Source: Mycobacterium sp. ITM-2016-00318 (GTDB lineage: Bacteria; Actinomycetota; Actinomycetes; Mycobacteriales; Mycobacteriaceae). From it: 64,000 nucleotides of DNA. A model generated the notes under the pieces. It worked only from the letters and a program-made list of their open reading frames with translations, searched no databases and was not told where the DNA came from. The number at the start of each line of letters is the position of its first letter. The stretch's first letter is position 1. The stretch lies in NCBI RefSeq assembly GCF_002968285.2, contig NZ_CP134400.1, positions 4,340,001-4,404,000 of the forward strand, written 5' to 3'. This document shows positions 8,919-19,147 of the stretch, in pieces. A program made the position numbers and the translations under genes.

Positions 8919-9812
8919 CTACGGCGATTCAACGGGTTCGATGACGCGTTTCGTCTGGGGGTCCCAGACACCCGAGCGCTCCAGCAGCCTCACGAAGTCG
9001 GCGACGGACAGCGTCTCGCCCCGTCGGGACGGGTCGATGCTGGCGGCGAGCAGCCGTCGCGCCGACTCATTGCCGCTGCCCGCCCACTCGGCGAAGGCGT
9101 TGCGAGATGTCTTGCGGCGCTGGGCGAAAGCGATGTCGATCAGGTTGAACACCTGCTGACGGAAGCCTTCGTCGGTCGGCCACGGCGAGGTCTCGTACCG
9201 GTCGATGCGAACAAGACCCGAGTAGACGCGCGGGATTGGCCAGAACACCGTCGGTGACACCATGCCGTGCCTGCGCACTTTGCCGTAGAACCGGATCTTG
9301 GCGCTCGGCACGCCGTAGTCCTTGCCGCCGGGTTCGGCGGCCAGCCGCTCGGCCACTTCGGCCTGGACCATGACCATCACGGTGCGGATCGTCGGGAAAT
9401 CGGCGAGCAGGTGCAGCAGGGCGGGAACGGCGACGTTGTACGGCAGGTTCGCAACCAGCGCGGTCGGCTGCTCGGGCAGGTCACCTGGTGCCAGGTCGAG
9501 CACGTCGTGATGCAGCACGGAAAGCCGGTTGATCTCGCTGTGCGAGTGCTCGGCGACGGTGTGCGGCAGTTGACCCGCCAGCACCGGATCGATCTCGACA
9601 GCGGTGACCTTCGCGCCGCGGTCGAGCAGTGCGAGCGTCAGTGATCCGAGTCCGGGGCCGACCTCGAGAACATGGTCGTGGCGGTTGACTCCGGATGCCG
9701 AAACCGCACGGCGCACGGTGTTCGCGTCGTGAACGAAGTTCTGGCCGAACGACTTGCGCGGCCTGAAGTCAAGCTCTTTGGCGAGGTGCCGAATTTCGGT
9801 ACGGCCCAGCAA
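8919..9812 (-). CDS. ksgA: 16S rRNA (adenine1518/1519-N6)-dimethyltransferase
   Basis: A 297-residue KsgA/RsmA that dimethylates the two adjacent adenines of helix 45 during 30S maturation, using S-adenosylmethionine. FGQNFVHD is the entry motif, the SAM loop is [10 protein letters not shown], and the catalytic NLPYNV and C-terminal [12 protein letters not shown] motifs are intact. The only standard in-frame start is TTG 9812, 8 nt downstream of the rpfB TGA. The frame stays open back into rpfB as far as a TAG, and GGAGAG lies upstream, so the start may be coupled or slightly earlier at a non-standard codon. It lies directly downstream of rpfB, as in M. tuberculosis. Confidence 0.95.
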   Translation of the reverse strand: MLGRTEIRHLAKELDFRPRKSFGQNFVHDANTVRRAVSASGVNRHDHVLEVGPGLGSLTLALLDRGAKVTAVEIDPVLAGQLPHTVAEHSHSEINRLSVLHHDVLDLAPGDLPEQPTALVANLPYNVAVPALLHLLADFPTIRTVMVMVQAEVAERLAAEPGGKDYGVPSAKIRFYGKVRRHGMVSPTVFWPIPRVYSGLVRIDRYETSPWPTDEGFRQQVFNLIDIAFAQRRKTSRNAFAEWAGSGNESARRLLAASIDPSRRGETLSVADFVRLLERSGVWDPQTKRVIEPVESP

Positions 9813-9820
9813 TCTGATGG

Positions 9821-11051
<1,231 letters not shown>

Positions 11052-11900
11052 TCACCGCGTGTTCACAGCGAGGCCATAGACCAGGGCGGCGGTCGCCGAC
11101 GTCTCGGCCGCCACGTCGACGGCGGGCCGGCCCACGATATCGGCCAGCGCGCGCACGGTGTAGGGCAAGCAGTACGGCTCGTTGGGCGCGCCGCGATAGG
11201 GATGCGGGGTCAGAAACGGCGCGTCGGTCTCCACCAACAGCTGGCCGGCCGGGATCAGCGTGGCCGCCTCGCGTAGTGCGCGGGCGTTGCGAAAGCTCAC
11301 GGTGCCCGACAGGCTCAGCACCCATCCCGCGTCGACACAGGTCCGCGCCATCTCGGCGTCGGACGAGAAGCAGTGGAAGATGACCGTCGGCGGGGCCCCC
11401 TCGGCCCGCAGCACGTCGAGCACGTCGGCGTCGGCGTCGCGGTTGTGGATCATCAGCGGCTTGCCCATCCGCTTGGCCAGCTCGATGTGCCAGGCGAACG
11501 CCTCGCGCTGCTCGCCGGGCGTCGCGCAGCCGTCGAGTCGGCCGGGCCAGTAGTTGTCCATGCCCGTCTCGCCGATCGCCACGACGCGAGGGTGGCCAGC
11601 CAACCGTTCGATGACCGTCTTCGCCTCGTCGGTGAGCGCGTTGGCGCGCGTCGGGTGCAGCGCCACGGCTGCGTAGACCCGCGGGTCCCAGTCGGCGGCC
11701 TCGGTGGTCCAGCGGGCCGACTCGAGGTCGTCGGCGATGGTCACGACGGCCTGCACGCCGACGGCCGCGGCGCGGTCCAGGATTGCGCGCACGTCGTCGG
11801 CGGTCGCGGCTCCGCAGGCGTCGAGGTGGGTGTGGGCGTCGACCAGCGGGGACAACGGTTCGGGGGGCGGTGGCGCCGAACGGCTACTGCTCACACGCAC
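11052..11900 (-). CDS. tatD: TatD family 3'-exonuclease/metal-dependent hydrolase
   Basis: A 282-residue TIM-barrel hydrolase. The first metal motif is DAHTHLD, followed by AIGETGMDNYW with the bridging Glu, MIHNRDAD, IFHCFSSD and the final VETDAPFL with the catalytic Asp. These are the full TatD signature, and family members degrade DNA or RNA 3' ends. Two close GTG codons (11900 and 11894) can start it. The start lies only about 20 bp from divergent metG, so both genes probably have very short or absent leaders. It precedes rpfB by 103 bp on the same strand. Confidence 0.94.
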   Translation of the reverse strand: MRVSSSRSAPPPPEPLSPLVDAHTHLDACGAATADDVRAILDRAAAVGVQAVVTIADDLESARWTTEAADWDPRVYAAVALHPTRANALTDEAKTVIERLAGHPRVVAIGETGMDNYWPGRLDGCATPGEQREAFAWHIELAKRMGKPLMIHNRDADADVLDVLRAEGAPPTVIFHCFSSDAEMARTCVDAGWVLSLSGTVSFRNARALREAATLIPAGQLLVETDAPFLTPHPYRGAPNEPYCLPYTVRALADIVGRPAVDVAAETSATAALVYGLAVNTR

Positions 11901-11919
11901 ACCATAAGGTGGTGTGGAA

Positions 11920-13467
11920 ATGAGCGAGCCGTACTACATAACGACAGCGATCACGTACCCGAACGGTGCTCCGCACATCGGGCACGCGTACGAATACATC
12001 GCCACCGACGCCATCGCCCGTTTCAAGCGGCTTGACGGCTTCGACGTGCGCTATCTGACCGGTACTGACGAGCACGGCCTGAAGATGGCCGAGACCGCTG
12101 CGGCCGAGGGCATTCCGACCGCAGAGCTGGCTCGCCGGAATTCCGACGTGTTCCAGCGGCTGCAGGACAAGCTCAACATCTCCTACGACCGATTCATCCG
12201 CACCACCGATGCCGACCACATCGAGGCATCCATCGACATCTGGAAGCGGATGAACGAGTCCGGCGACATCTATCTGGACTCGTACAAAGGGTGGTACTCC
12301 ATTCGCGACGAGCGCTTCTTCACCGAGGCCGAGACCAGCGTCGGCTCCGACGGAGTTCGCATCGCGACCGAGACCGGTGCGCCGGTGACATGGACCGAGG
12401 AAGCGACGTACTTCTTCAAGCTTTCGTCCTATGCCGACAAGCTGCTCGCCCATTACGAGGCGCACCCGGAGTTCATCGGCCCCGACGTCCGGCGCAACGA
12501 GGTGGTCAGCTTCGTCTCCGGTGGACTGCGCGACCTGTCGATATCGCGCACGACCTTTGACTGGGGCGTGCAGGTGCCCGACCATCCCGACCACGTGATG
12601 TACGTCTGGGTCGACGCATTGACCAACTACCTGACCGGCGTCGGCTTTCCCGATACCGACTCCGAGGCTTTCCGTCGGTTCTGGCCTGCGGACCTGCACA
12701 TGATCGGCAAGGACATCATCCGGTTCCACACCGTGTACTGGCCCGCGTTTCTGATGTCAGCCGGAATCGAGTTGCCGCGCAGGGTGTTCGCGCATGGCTT
12801 TGTGCTCAATCGTGGCGAGAAGATGAGCAAGTCGGTGGGCAACGTCGTCAACCCGGAGAACCTCGTCGACACCTTCGGCGTCGACCCGGTGCGCTACTTC
12901 TTCCTGCGGGAGGTGCCGTTCGGGCAGGACGGCAGCTACAGCGAGGACGCGATCATCAGCCGCATCAACGCCGACCTCGCCAACGAGCTGGGCAACCTCG
13001 CGCAGCGGTCGCTGTCGATGGTGGCCAAGAACCTCGACGGGATCGTGCCCGAGCCGGGCGATTTCACCGACGAGGACCGCGCGCTGTTCGACGAAGCCGA
13101 TGCGCTTTTCGGCAAGGTGCGAGCGCACTTCGAGGTGCCCGCGATGCACCTCGCGCTCGAGGCCGTCTGGGCGGTGTTGGGTGAGGCGAACCGGTACTTC
13201 TCGTCGCAGGAGCCGTGGGTGCTGCGCAAGTCGGAGGCCGAGGCCGATCAGCGCCGCTTCCGCACGGTGCTCTACACGACGATGGAGGTGGTGCGGGTAG
13301 CGGCGCTGCTGTCGCAGCCGGTGATGCCGGAGTCGTCGGCCAAGCTGCTGGATCTGCTGGGCCAGCCAGATGACCAACGGACTTTCGCCGCGATCGGCAC
13401 CCGGCTGGCCCCTGGCACGCACCTGCCCGCCCCGGTGGGCGTGTTCCCTCGTTACCAGGTGGAGTGA
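11920..13467 (+). CDS. metG: Methionyl-tRNA synthetase
   Basis: A class I synthetase of 515 residues that charges tRNA-Met and tRNA-fMet. HIGH is at 19-22 and KMSKS at about 301-305 ([10 protein letters not shown]). The connective peptide region around [12 protein letters not shown] has no cysteine pairs, so it is the zinc-free form, and there is no C-terminal EMAP-like dimerisation domain. The length agrees with M. tuberculosis MetS. ATG 11920 is preferred; GTG 11914 two codons earlier is possible. It is divergent from tatD. A long palindrome directly follows the stop and may act as its terminator. Confidence 0.97.
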   Translation: MSEPYYITTAITYPNGAPHIGHAYEYIATDAIARFKRLDGFDVRYLTGTDEHGLKMAETAAAEGIPTAELARRNSDVFQRLQDKLNISYDRFIRTTDADHIEASIDIWKRMNESGDIYLDSYKGWYSIRDERFFTEAETSVGSDGVRIATETGAPVTWTEEATYFFKLSSYADKLLAHYEAHPEFIGPDVRRNEVVSFVSGGLRDLSISRTTFDWGVQVPDHPDHVMYVWVDALTNYLTGVGFPDTDSEAFRRFWPADLHMIGKDIIRFHTVYWPAFLMSAGIELPRRVFAHGFVLNRGEKMSKSVGNVVNPENLVDTFGVDPVRYFFLREVPFGQDGSYSEDAIISRINADLANELGNLAQRSLSMVAKNLDGIVPEPGDFTDEDRALFDEADALFGKVRAHFEVPAMHLALEAVWAVLGEANRYFSSQEPWVLRKSEAEADQRRFRTVLYTTMEVVRVAALLSQPVMPESSAKLLDLLGQPDDQRTFAAIGTRLAPGTHLPAPVGVFPRYQVE

Positions 13468-13472
13468 CCTCG

Positions 13473-13532
13473 GCGAGCAGACGCAAAAGTTCCCATTCCT
13501 CGGCGTGTCACGGCACTTTTGCGTCTGCTCGC
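13473..13532. repeat. Large palindromic element (18-bp perfect arms) after metG
   Basis: GCGAGCAGACGCAAAAGT at 13473-13490 is exactly reverse-complemented by ACTTTTGCGTCTGCTCGC at 13515-13532 around a 24-nt loop. No U-tract follows. The arms are longer than a normal terminator and, from memory, this word recurs in mycobacterial intergenic regions, so a REP/MITE-like palindromic unit that may double as a terminator is likely. It lies just upstream of the first ECF41-type promoter. Confidence 0.75.
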
Positions 13533-13551
13533 GGGAAACGAGAGTGACGCG

Positions 13552-13579
13552 TGTCACACTCTGTCACGTCTCGGTCGTC
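13552..13579 (+). promoter_or_regulatory. ECF41-type sigma-factor promoter, copy 1
   Basis: TGTCACA at 13552-13558, a 17-nt spacer and CGTC at 13576-13579 fit the consensus I recall for ECF41 sigma factors (TGTCACA, about 16 nt, CGTC). It lies 17 bp upstream of the oxidoreductase ATG, leaving a very short leader. A matching site precedes the second copy of the module, which supports autoregulation. Confidence 0.65.
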
Positions 13580-13596
13580 GGCGGTGTCTTGAGGGC

Positions 13597-14784
13597 ATGA
13601 CTGATCACAACGCACCCAAGAAGGTCGTCGTCATCGGCGGCGGCTACTCCGGCACATTGGCGGCCAACCACCTCCGGATGCGCGGCGACATCGACATCAC
13701 GATGGTGAACCCGCGACCGAAATTCGTCGAACGAATCCGGCTGCACCAAGTCGTGGCCGGTAACTACGACGCGACGGTCGATTACGGCTCACTGCTCGGC
13801 GCGGGCATCAAGCTGGTCGTCGACGAAGCCACCCGCATCGACACCGCGGACCGGCACGTCGAGCTGGCATCGGGCGGCGCGCTGGACTACGACTACGTCA
13901 TCTATGCCGTCGGCAGCACCGGCGCCGTACCCGCATCAGTGCCCGGCGCGGCCGAATACGCTTATCCGATAGCAGAGTTGGAGCAGGCGCAGCGCCTGCG
14001 CGCCGCGCTCGACGACGTGCATCCAGACGCCCCGGTGACCGTTGTCGGCGCCGGGCTGACCGGGGTCGAAGCGGCCAGTGAGCTCGCCGAGCAGGGCCGG
14101 AAAGTGACGCTGGTTTGCGGCGGTCAATTAGGGCCGTACCTGTCCGCGCCGGGACGGCGGTCGGTCGCCAAAGTGTTGCGGAAGCTCGGAGTCACAGTGC
14201 TCGAGGCCGACGTCGTCACCGAAGTGCGGCAGGACGCGGTGGTCTTCGCCGATGGCGCCGTCCGTCCGAGCGCTATCACCATATGGACGGCGGGTTTCGG
14301 CGTACCAGAACTCGCCACTGTCAGCGGCCTGCGCACGGATTCGCTGGGTCGACTGCTCACCGATGAGACCCTGACGAGTGTTGACGATCCGCGCATCGTC
14401 GCCGCGGGCGACTGTGCCTCTCCGTCGGGCGCACCGCTGCGGATGTGCTGCGCATCAGCCTCTCAGCTGGGGCCGCAAGCCGCCAACACGGTGTTGAGCC
14501 GAATCGGGGGAACGCAACCCGCGGACTTCGAGTACGGGTTCGCAGGAGCGTGCATCAGCCTCGGCAGGCGCGCCGGGCTGCTCCAGTTCGGACGCAAGGA
14601 CGACAGCCCGGTGGATTACTTCGTCGGCGGACGCATCGCAGCGTCGCTGAAGGAGGCGATCTGCAAGGGCACGGTGTGGGGACTGCGCCGCGGTGCACGC
14701 AAGCCGACCTTCGGTTTCTGGTTCAAGGGCGGCCCGCGTCCCGAGCAGCCGGCCTTCGCCTCCCGGGTGGTCGCGGAAACGTGA
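13597..14784 (+). CDS. FAD-dependent pyridine nucleotide oxidoreductase (NDH-2-like), copy 1
   Basis: A 395-residue flavoprotein of the NADH dehydrogenase II/disulfide-reductase-like fold. The FAD loop is VVVIGGGYSGTLAANHL near residue 11, the NAD loop VVGAGLTGVEAASELAEQGR lies midway, and DPRIVAAGDCA is the second FAD-contacting motif. There is no C-terminal membrane helix like that of respiratory Ndh. ATG 13597 fits the promoter; the open frame upstream to 13519 runs through promoter sequence. The stop overlaps the GTG of the sigma-factor gene by 4 nt. Oxidoreductases are one of the three partner classes (COE) found beside ECF41 sigma factors, so it is probably the sigma factor's target gene. 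Confidence 0.88.
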   Translation: MTDHNAPKKVVVIGGGYSGTLAANHLRMRGDIDITMVNPRPKFVERIRLHQVVAGNYDATVDYGSLLGAGIKLVVDEATRIDTADRHVELASGGALDYDYVIYAVGSTGAVPASVPGAAEYAYPIAELEQAQRLRAALDDVHPDAPVTVVGAGLTGVEAASELAEQGRKVTLVCGGQLGPYLSAPGRRSVAKVLRKLGVTVLEADVVTEVRQDAVVFADGAVRPSAITIWTAGFGVPELATVSGLRTDSLGRLLTDETLTSVDDPRIVAAGDCASPSGAPLRMCCASASQLGPQAANTVLSRIGGTQPADFEYGFAGACISLGRRAGLLQFGRKDDSPVDYFVGGRIAASLKEAICKGTVWGLRRGARKPTFGFWFKGGPRPEQPAFASRVVAET

Positions 14785-15683
14785 CCACCCCGGGGAGCGA
14801 GCATGCCGAGCGGTTCATGCATCTGCGGCCGCTGCTGTTCACGATCGTCTACGAAATCCTCGGCTCGGCAACCGAATCCGACGACGTGCTGCAGGACAGC
14901 TATCTGCGGTGGGCCGAGGTGGACCTCGCGACCGTTCGCGACACCAAGTCGTACCTGGCGCAGCTGGTGACCAGCCAGGCGCTCAACGCGCTGCGGACGC
15001 GAGCCCGTCGTCGCGAGGACTACGTCGGGCCGTGGCTACCGGAGCCGGTTCTGCTCGATTCTGATGCGTCGGCTGATGTCGTTCTCGCGGAATCGGTTTC
15101 AATGGCCATGCTGGTGCTTCTCGAAACACTCACTCCCGACGAGCGGGCGGTGTTCGTCCTTCGCGAAGTGTTCGGCTTCGACTACGACGAAATCGCGGGC
15201 GCGGTCGGCAAATCCACGGCGTCGGTGCGCCAGATGGCGCATCGCGCCCGTGAGCACGTACATGCGCGGCGTAAGCGGTTCGGCCCTGTCGACGCGAAGC
15301 GCAACGCCCAGATCACCGAGCAGTTCCTGGCCGCGGCGAGCACCGGCGACATGGAGGGGCTGATGGCGCTGCTGGCGCCGGGGGCCACCTGGACCGCCGA
15401 CCACGGCGGCAAGGCGAGCGCGTTGCCGCGCCCGCTCGTCGGCGCGAGGAAGGTCGCAACTGTGATGATGGCGCTCTTCCGGGCGTCCAAACGGATGGAC
15501 CTGAGGTTCGAGATGGCGGTCTACAACAGCGCGCCCGCAATGGTGATCTACAGCGGGGGCGACCATCTGGAGGGCTTATTCGTCTTCGAGATCATCGACG
15601 ACCAGATCACCAACCTCTACGCGATACGCAACCCGGACAAGCTGGCTAATATCACGATTCCCCGCATGCTCAGCCGATCGTGA
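14781..15683 (+). CDS. sigJ: ECF41-group RNA polymerase sigma factor with SnoaL-like C-terminal domain (SigJ-like), copy 1
   Basis: A 300-residue sigma factor, longer than normal ECF factors because a SnoaL-like regulatory domain is fused C-terminally. Region 2 includes SDDVLQDSYLRW; region 4 reads RAVFVLREVFGFDYDEIA with an HTH in STASVRQMAHRAREHV. The extension from about residue 175 carries DHGGK (a variant of the ECF41 DGGGK motif) and NPDKL near the end. In ECF41 factors this domain replaces a separate anti-sigma factor. GTG 14781 overlaps the oxidoreductase stop and starts immediately before region 2. Symbol by analogy with M. tuberculosis SigJ. Confidence 0.9.
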   Translation: MTTPGSEHAERFMHLRPLLFTIVYEILGSATESDDVLQDSYLRWAEVDLATVRDTKSYLAQLVTSQALNALRTRARRREDYVGPWLPEPVLLDSDASADVVLAESVSMAMLVLLETLTPDERAVFVLREVFGFDYDEIAGAVGKSTASVRQMAHRAREHVHARRKRFGPVDAKRNAQITEQFLAAASTGDMEGLMALLAPGATWTADHGGKASALPRPLVGARKVATVMMALFRASKRMDLRFEMAVYNSAPAMVIYSGGDHLEGLFVFEIIDDQITNLYAIRNPDKLANITIPRMLSRS

Positions 15684-15707
15684 CGTCCGCCACACCGCGG
15701 GAAAAGC

Positions 15708-15734
15708 TGTCACACTCCGGATGTGGGTGGTGTC
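15708..15734 (+). promoter_or_regulatory. ECF41-type sigma-factor promoter, copy 2
   Basis: TGTCACA at 15708-15714, a 16-nt spacer and TGTC at 15731-15734 (a one-base variant of CGTC). The flanks TGTCACACTC and GGTGTCTYGAGG are shared with the region upstream of copy 1, showing that the promoter was duplicated along with the genes. It lies 52 bp upstream of the second oxidoreductase. Confidence 0.6.
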
Positions 15735-15786
15735 TCGAGGTCAGACCGGCCCAACGGAGAGCCGGGGTGACCCGAGGAGATACAGA

Positions 15787-16958
15787 ATGACCGAGAACAA
15801 GGCCCGCGTCGTGGTGATCGGCGGCGGCTACGCCGGCGTGATGGCCGCCAACCGGCTCTGCAAAGGCGCCGCGGACGTCACGCTGGTGAACCCGCGCGCG
15901 ACGTTCGTCGAGCGGATCCGGTTGCACCAGCTCGCGATCGACAACGACGACGCGGTGGAGGACTACGCGACGATCCTCAACGGCGACATCCGGCTCGTCG
16001 TCGACGGCGCCGAGCGCATCGACGCCGCTGCCCGTCGCGTCGAGCTGACGTCGGGCGCGGCGCTGAGCTACGACTATCTGGTCTATGCAGTCGGCAGCAC
16101 CGGCGCCGTGTCGGCCGGTGTGCAGGGTGCACGCGAGTTCGCCTATCCCCTGAGTGAACTCGAGCAGGCCCAACGGCTGCGGGCCCGGCTGGCCGATACC
16201 CCGATGGCGGCGCCGGTCGTGATCGTCGGCGGTGCCTGCCCGGTATCGAAGCCGCCTCCGAGTTCGCCGCGGCGGGCCGGACCGTGACGCTGGTCAGCGA
16301 CAAGCTGGCGCCGTCGCTGAGCGATCCTGGCCGCCGGTCGGTGGCCAAGCGGCTGCGCAAGCTCGGTGTCACCGTCATCGAGACGCCCGTGTCGGCGGTG
16401 ACAGCCGACGCGGTTCTGCTGGCCGACGGGCAGGCGCTGCCGAGTGCCGTGACCGTGTGGACCGCGGGCTTCGGCGTTCCCGGCCTCGCCGCGGCCAGCG
16501 GACTCACCACCGACGCAGCGGGGCGGCTGCTCGCCGACGAGACGCTCACCAGCCTCGACGACGACCGGATCGTCGGGACCGGCGACGCCGTCTCGCCGTC
16601 GGGCCTGCCCTACCGGATGAGCTGCCAGGCGGCCCTGCCGTTGGGCGCCCAAGCCGCGAACACCATCCTGAGCCGCATCGCGGGCACCGATCCCGCGGAG
16701 GTCAGCGTGCCGATGTCCGGTCAATGCATCAGCCTCGGCCGCGGCGCAGGCACGGTGCAGCTTCAGCGCAAGGACGACACCCCGACAAACGCGTACATCG
16801 GCGGCAGGGCGGGTGCGTTCGTCAAGGAGCAGGTGTGCCGGTGGACGCTCAAATGGATGGCGGGCGAGGCGAAGAAGCCGGGCTCGTACAGGTCATTGAA
16901 GGGCGCCGACCGCAGGTTGCAGCTGTCGGAAGCCGGAAAGCTGGCTGCAATCCGATGA
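15787..16958 (+). pseudogene. FAD-dependent oxidoreductase (NDH-2-like), copy 2, frameshifted
   Basis: A paralogue of the gene at 13597, starting MTENKARVVVIGGGYAGVMAANRL at ATG 15787. Homology runs in one frame to VVIVGG near 16234, then continues in another frame as GIEAASEFAAAGRTVTLVSDK to the stop at 16958. Compared with copy 1, one base is missing inside the codons for the NAD-loop GLTG (about 16233-16245). The first frame ends at 16287. As written, neither fragment makes a complete enzyme, because the break falls in the NAD(P)-binding loop. The rest of the second part is well conserved, so a recent mutation or an assembly error is possible. Its end overlaps the second sigma-factor start by 4 nt. 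Confidence 0.8.
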
Positions 16959-17860
16959 GCGCCAAGCCGGGTGACGAACACGCCGAACGGTTCACGCATC
17001 TGCGTCCGCTGCTGTTCACGATCGCCTACGAGATCCTGGGCAGTGCAACGGAATCCGACGACGTGCTGCAGGAGAGTTACTTGCGCTGGGCCGACGTGGA
17101 CCTCGCGACGGTGCGCGACACCAAGTCCTACCTCGCCCAGCTCGTCACCCGGCAGTCGCTCAACGCCCTGCGGGCGCAGTCCCGAAGGCGCGAGGACTAC
17201 ATCGGCCCGTGGCTGCCCGAACCGTTGCTGGTCGAATCCAAGGACGCGTCGGCCGATGTGGTGCTCGCCGAATCGGTTTCGATGGCGATGCTCGTCGTGC
17301 TGGAGACGTTGAGCCCCGACGAACGCGCGGTGTTCGTGCTGCGCGAGGTATTCGGCTTCAGCCACGAGGAGATCGCGTCGACGATCGAGAAGTCGCCCAG
17401 CGCGGTGCGTCAGCTGGCGCACCGGGCACGCGAACATGTGCAGGCGCGCCGCAAGCGGTTCGAGCCCGTCGACCCGACGATGTCGATGGAGATCACCGCG
17501 CGTTTCTTCGCCGCCGTCTCGACGGGCGATGTCGACGGACTGCTGAAGATGCTGGCGCCCGACGTCGTGTGGACCGCCGACAGCGACGGCAAGGCGACCG
17601 CCGCCCGCAGGCCGGTGAGGGGCGCGGAGAAGGTGGCGAAGCTGGTGGTCGGGCTGGTCCGGGTGGCAGGCGAATCGGGCCGCGTCGAACCGGCGATGTA
17701 CAACAACGCGCCTGCGCTGAAGCTGTATCTCGGCGACAGTTTCGAGGGCATCATCACCGTCGAGATCACCGACGGGCTGATCAGCAACTTCTACGCGATG
17801 CGCAATCCCGAGAAGTTGTCCGGCATTGACATCCCGCGGCAGATCAGCCGCGACGTCTGA
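16955..17860 (+). CDS. ECF41-group sigma factor with SnoaL-like domain (SigJ-like), copy 2
   Basis: A 301-residue paralogue of the factor at 14781, near-identical through region 2 (SDDVLQESYLRWADVDLATV) and region 4 (RAVFVLREVFGFSHEEIA). The C-terminal domain keeps SnoaL-like features with DSDGK and NPEKL in place of DHGGK and NPDKL. ATG 16955 overlaps the oxidoreductase stop (ATGA); a longer frame upstream is a shadow of the oxidoreductase. Divergence is greatest in the regulatory domain, so the two factors may answer different signals while sharing promoters. It is followed after 12 bp by pabB, which may be read through from the module. Confidence 0.9.
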   Translation: MSAKPGDEHAERFTHLRPLLFTIAYEILGSATESDDVLQESYLRWADVDLATVRDTKSYLAQLVTRQSLNALRAQSRRREDYIGPWLPEPLLVESKDASADVVLAESVSMAMLVVLETLSPDERAVFVLREVFGFSHEEIASTIEKSPSAVRQLAHRAREHVQARRKRFEPVDPTMSMEITARFFAAVSTGDVDGLLKMLAPDVVWTADSDGKATAARRPVRGAEKVAKLVVGLVRVAGESGRVEPAMYNNAPALKLYLGDSFEGIITVEITDGLISNFYAMRNPEKLSGIDIPRQISRDV

Positions 17861-17872
17861 CAAGCTGAGTCG

Positions 17873-19147
17873 ATGCGGATCGAGCGGCTCGGCGACCCCG
17901 GCAGCGCCCCGCGGGTGCTGCGCGCGATCGCTGCTGCCGCGGAGCGACGCGGCATGGCGCCGCCAGGCGCGTTGATCGGCGAGTGGTTCGGCTCAGGGGC
18001 GGTCATCGCGCCGTCACTCGCGGTCGAGCCCGTCAGCGATTTCGGCGCGCTGGGTAACGCTCAGCGTGACCAGGCGCGCCGAAATCGCGACGACGAGGCC
18101 GTGGGTGGTGGCTGGTTCGGCTACCTGTCGTATCCGGATGCCGGGGCCGACGGACGTCCACCGCGTATCCCCGAAGCCGCCGGCGGCTGGACCGACTGCG
18201 TGCTGCGTCAGGACAGCGACGGGCACTGGTGGTACGAGAGCCTCACCGACGCAGCACTTCCGGAATGGGTCGAAGAAGCACTGCGGAATCCGTTGCCTGC
18301 GAGCGACTTCCACATCACATGGGGCGAAGCTGATCGCGACGCGCATCGGCGGGGTGTGCTCGCGTGCCTCGAGGCCATCGCCGCGGGCGAGATCTATCAG
18401 GCGTGTGTGTGCACGCAGTTCGCGGGCACCATCGATGGCGCACCGATCGACTTCTTCGTCGACGCCGCCGAACGGACTTCGCCTGCGCGCGCGGCGTTTC
18501 TGGCGGGTGACTGGGGTGCGGTGGCGTCGCTTTCACCCGAGCTGTTCCTCCGGCGGGCGGGTGATGCGGTGACGTCGAGTCCGATCAAAGGCACGCTGCC
18601 GCGGTCGGCGGATCCCGCGGCGCTGCGGGCGTCGGTGAAGGACGTCGCAGAGAACATCATGATCGTCGACCTGGTCCGCAATGACCTGAGCCGCGTTGCG
18701 GTGACGGGATCGGTGACGGTACCGGAGCTTCTCGCGGTGCGACCGGCGCCGGGTGTGTGGCATCTGGTTTCCACCGTGTCCGCGCGCGTACCGATCGACA
18801 TGCCGATGGCGCAGCTGCTGGACGCGGCGTTCCCGCCCGCATCGGTCACCGGCACACCGAAGGCGCGGGCCCGCCGACTGTTGGCGGGCTGGGAATCGCA
18901 TCGGCGCGGGGTTTACTGCGGCACAGTCGGTTTCGCGTCACCGATTGCGGGGTGTGAGCTGAACGTGGCAATCAGAACCGTCGAGTTCGGCGCCGACGGC
19001 TCGGCGGTACTCGGCGTCGGCGGCGGCATCACAGCGGACTCCGATCCCGATCGCGAATGGGACGAATGCCTGCACAAGGCGGCGCCGCTCATCGATACAG
19101 CCGACAGCGCTCGACGAGCACCTCGGCCAGCAGTTCGGGCTCACTGA
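17873..19147 (+). CDS. pabB: Aminodeoxychorismate synthase component I
   Basis: A 424-residue chorismate-utilising enzyme that makes 4-amino-4-deoxychorismate for folate synthesis, using ammonia from a PabA-type glutaminase encoded elsewhere. The C-terminal catalytic domain shows EIYQACVCTQF, SSPIKGTLPRSADP, ENIMIVDLVRNDLSRV, FPPASVTGTPKARA and a final GVGGGITADSDP, all typical of PabB/TrpE. The N-terminal half is shorter than TrpE, as in mycobacterial PabB (Rv1005c). The last 59 bp overlap the convergent alpha/beta hydrolase gene, so the terminal ~20 residues may be unconstrained. Confidence 0.93.
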   Translation: MRIERLGDPGSAPRVLRAIAAAAERRGMAPPGALIGEWFGSGAVIAPSLAVEPVSDFGALGNAQRDQARRNRDDEAVGGGWFGYLSYPDAGADGRPPRIPEAAGGWTDCVLRQDSDGHWWYESLTDAALPEWVEEALRNPLPASDFHITWGEADRDAHRRGVLACLEAIAAGEIYQACVCTQFAGTIDGAPIDFFVDAAERTSPARAAFLAGDWGAVASLSPELFLRRAGDAVTSSPIKGTLPRSADPAALRASVKDVAENIMIVDLVRNDLSRVAVTGSVTVPELLAVRPAPGVWHLVSTVSARVPIDMPMAQLLDAAFPPASVTGTPKARARRLLAGWESHRRGVYCGTVGFASPIAGCELNVAIRTVEFGADGSAVLGVGGGITADSDPDREWDECLHKAAPLIDTADSARRAPRPAVRAH

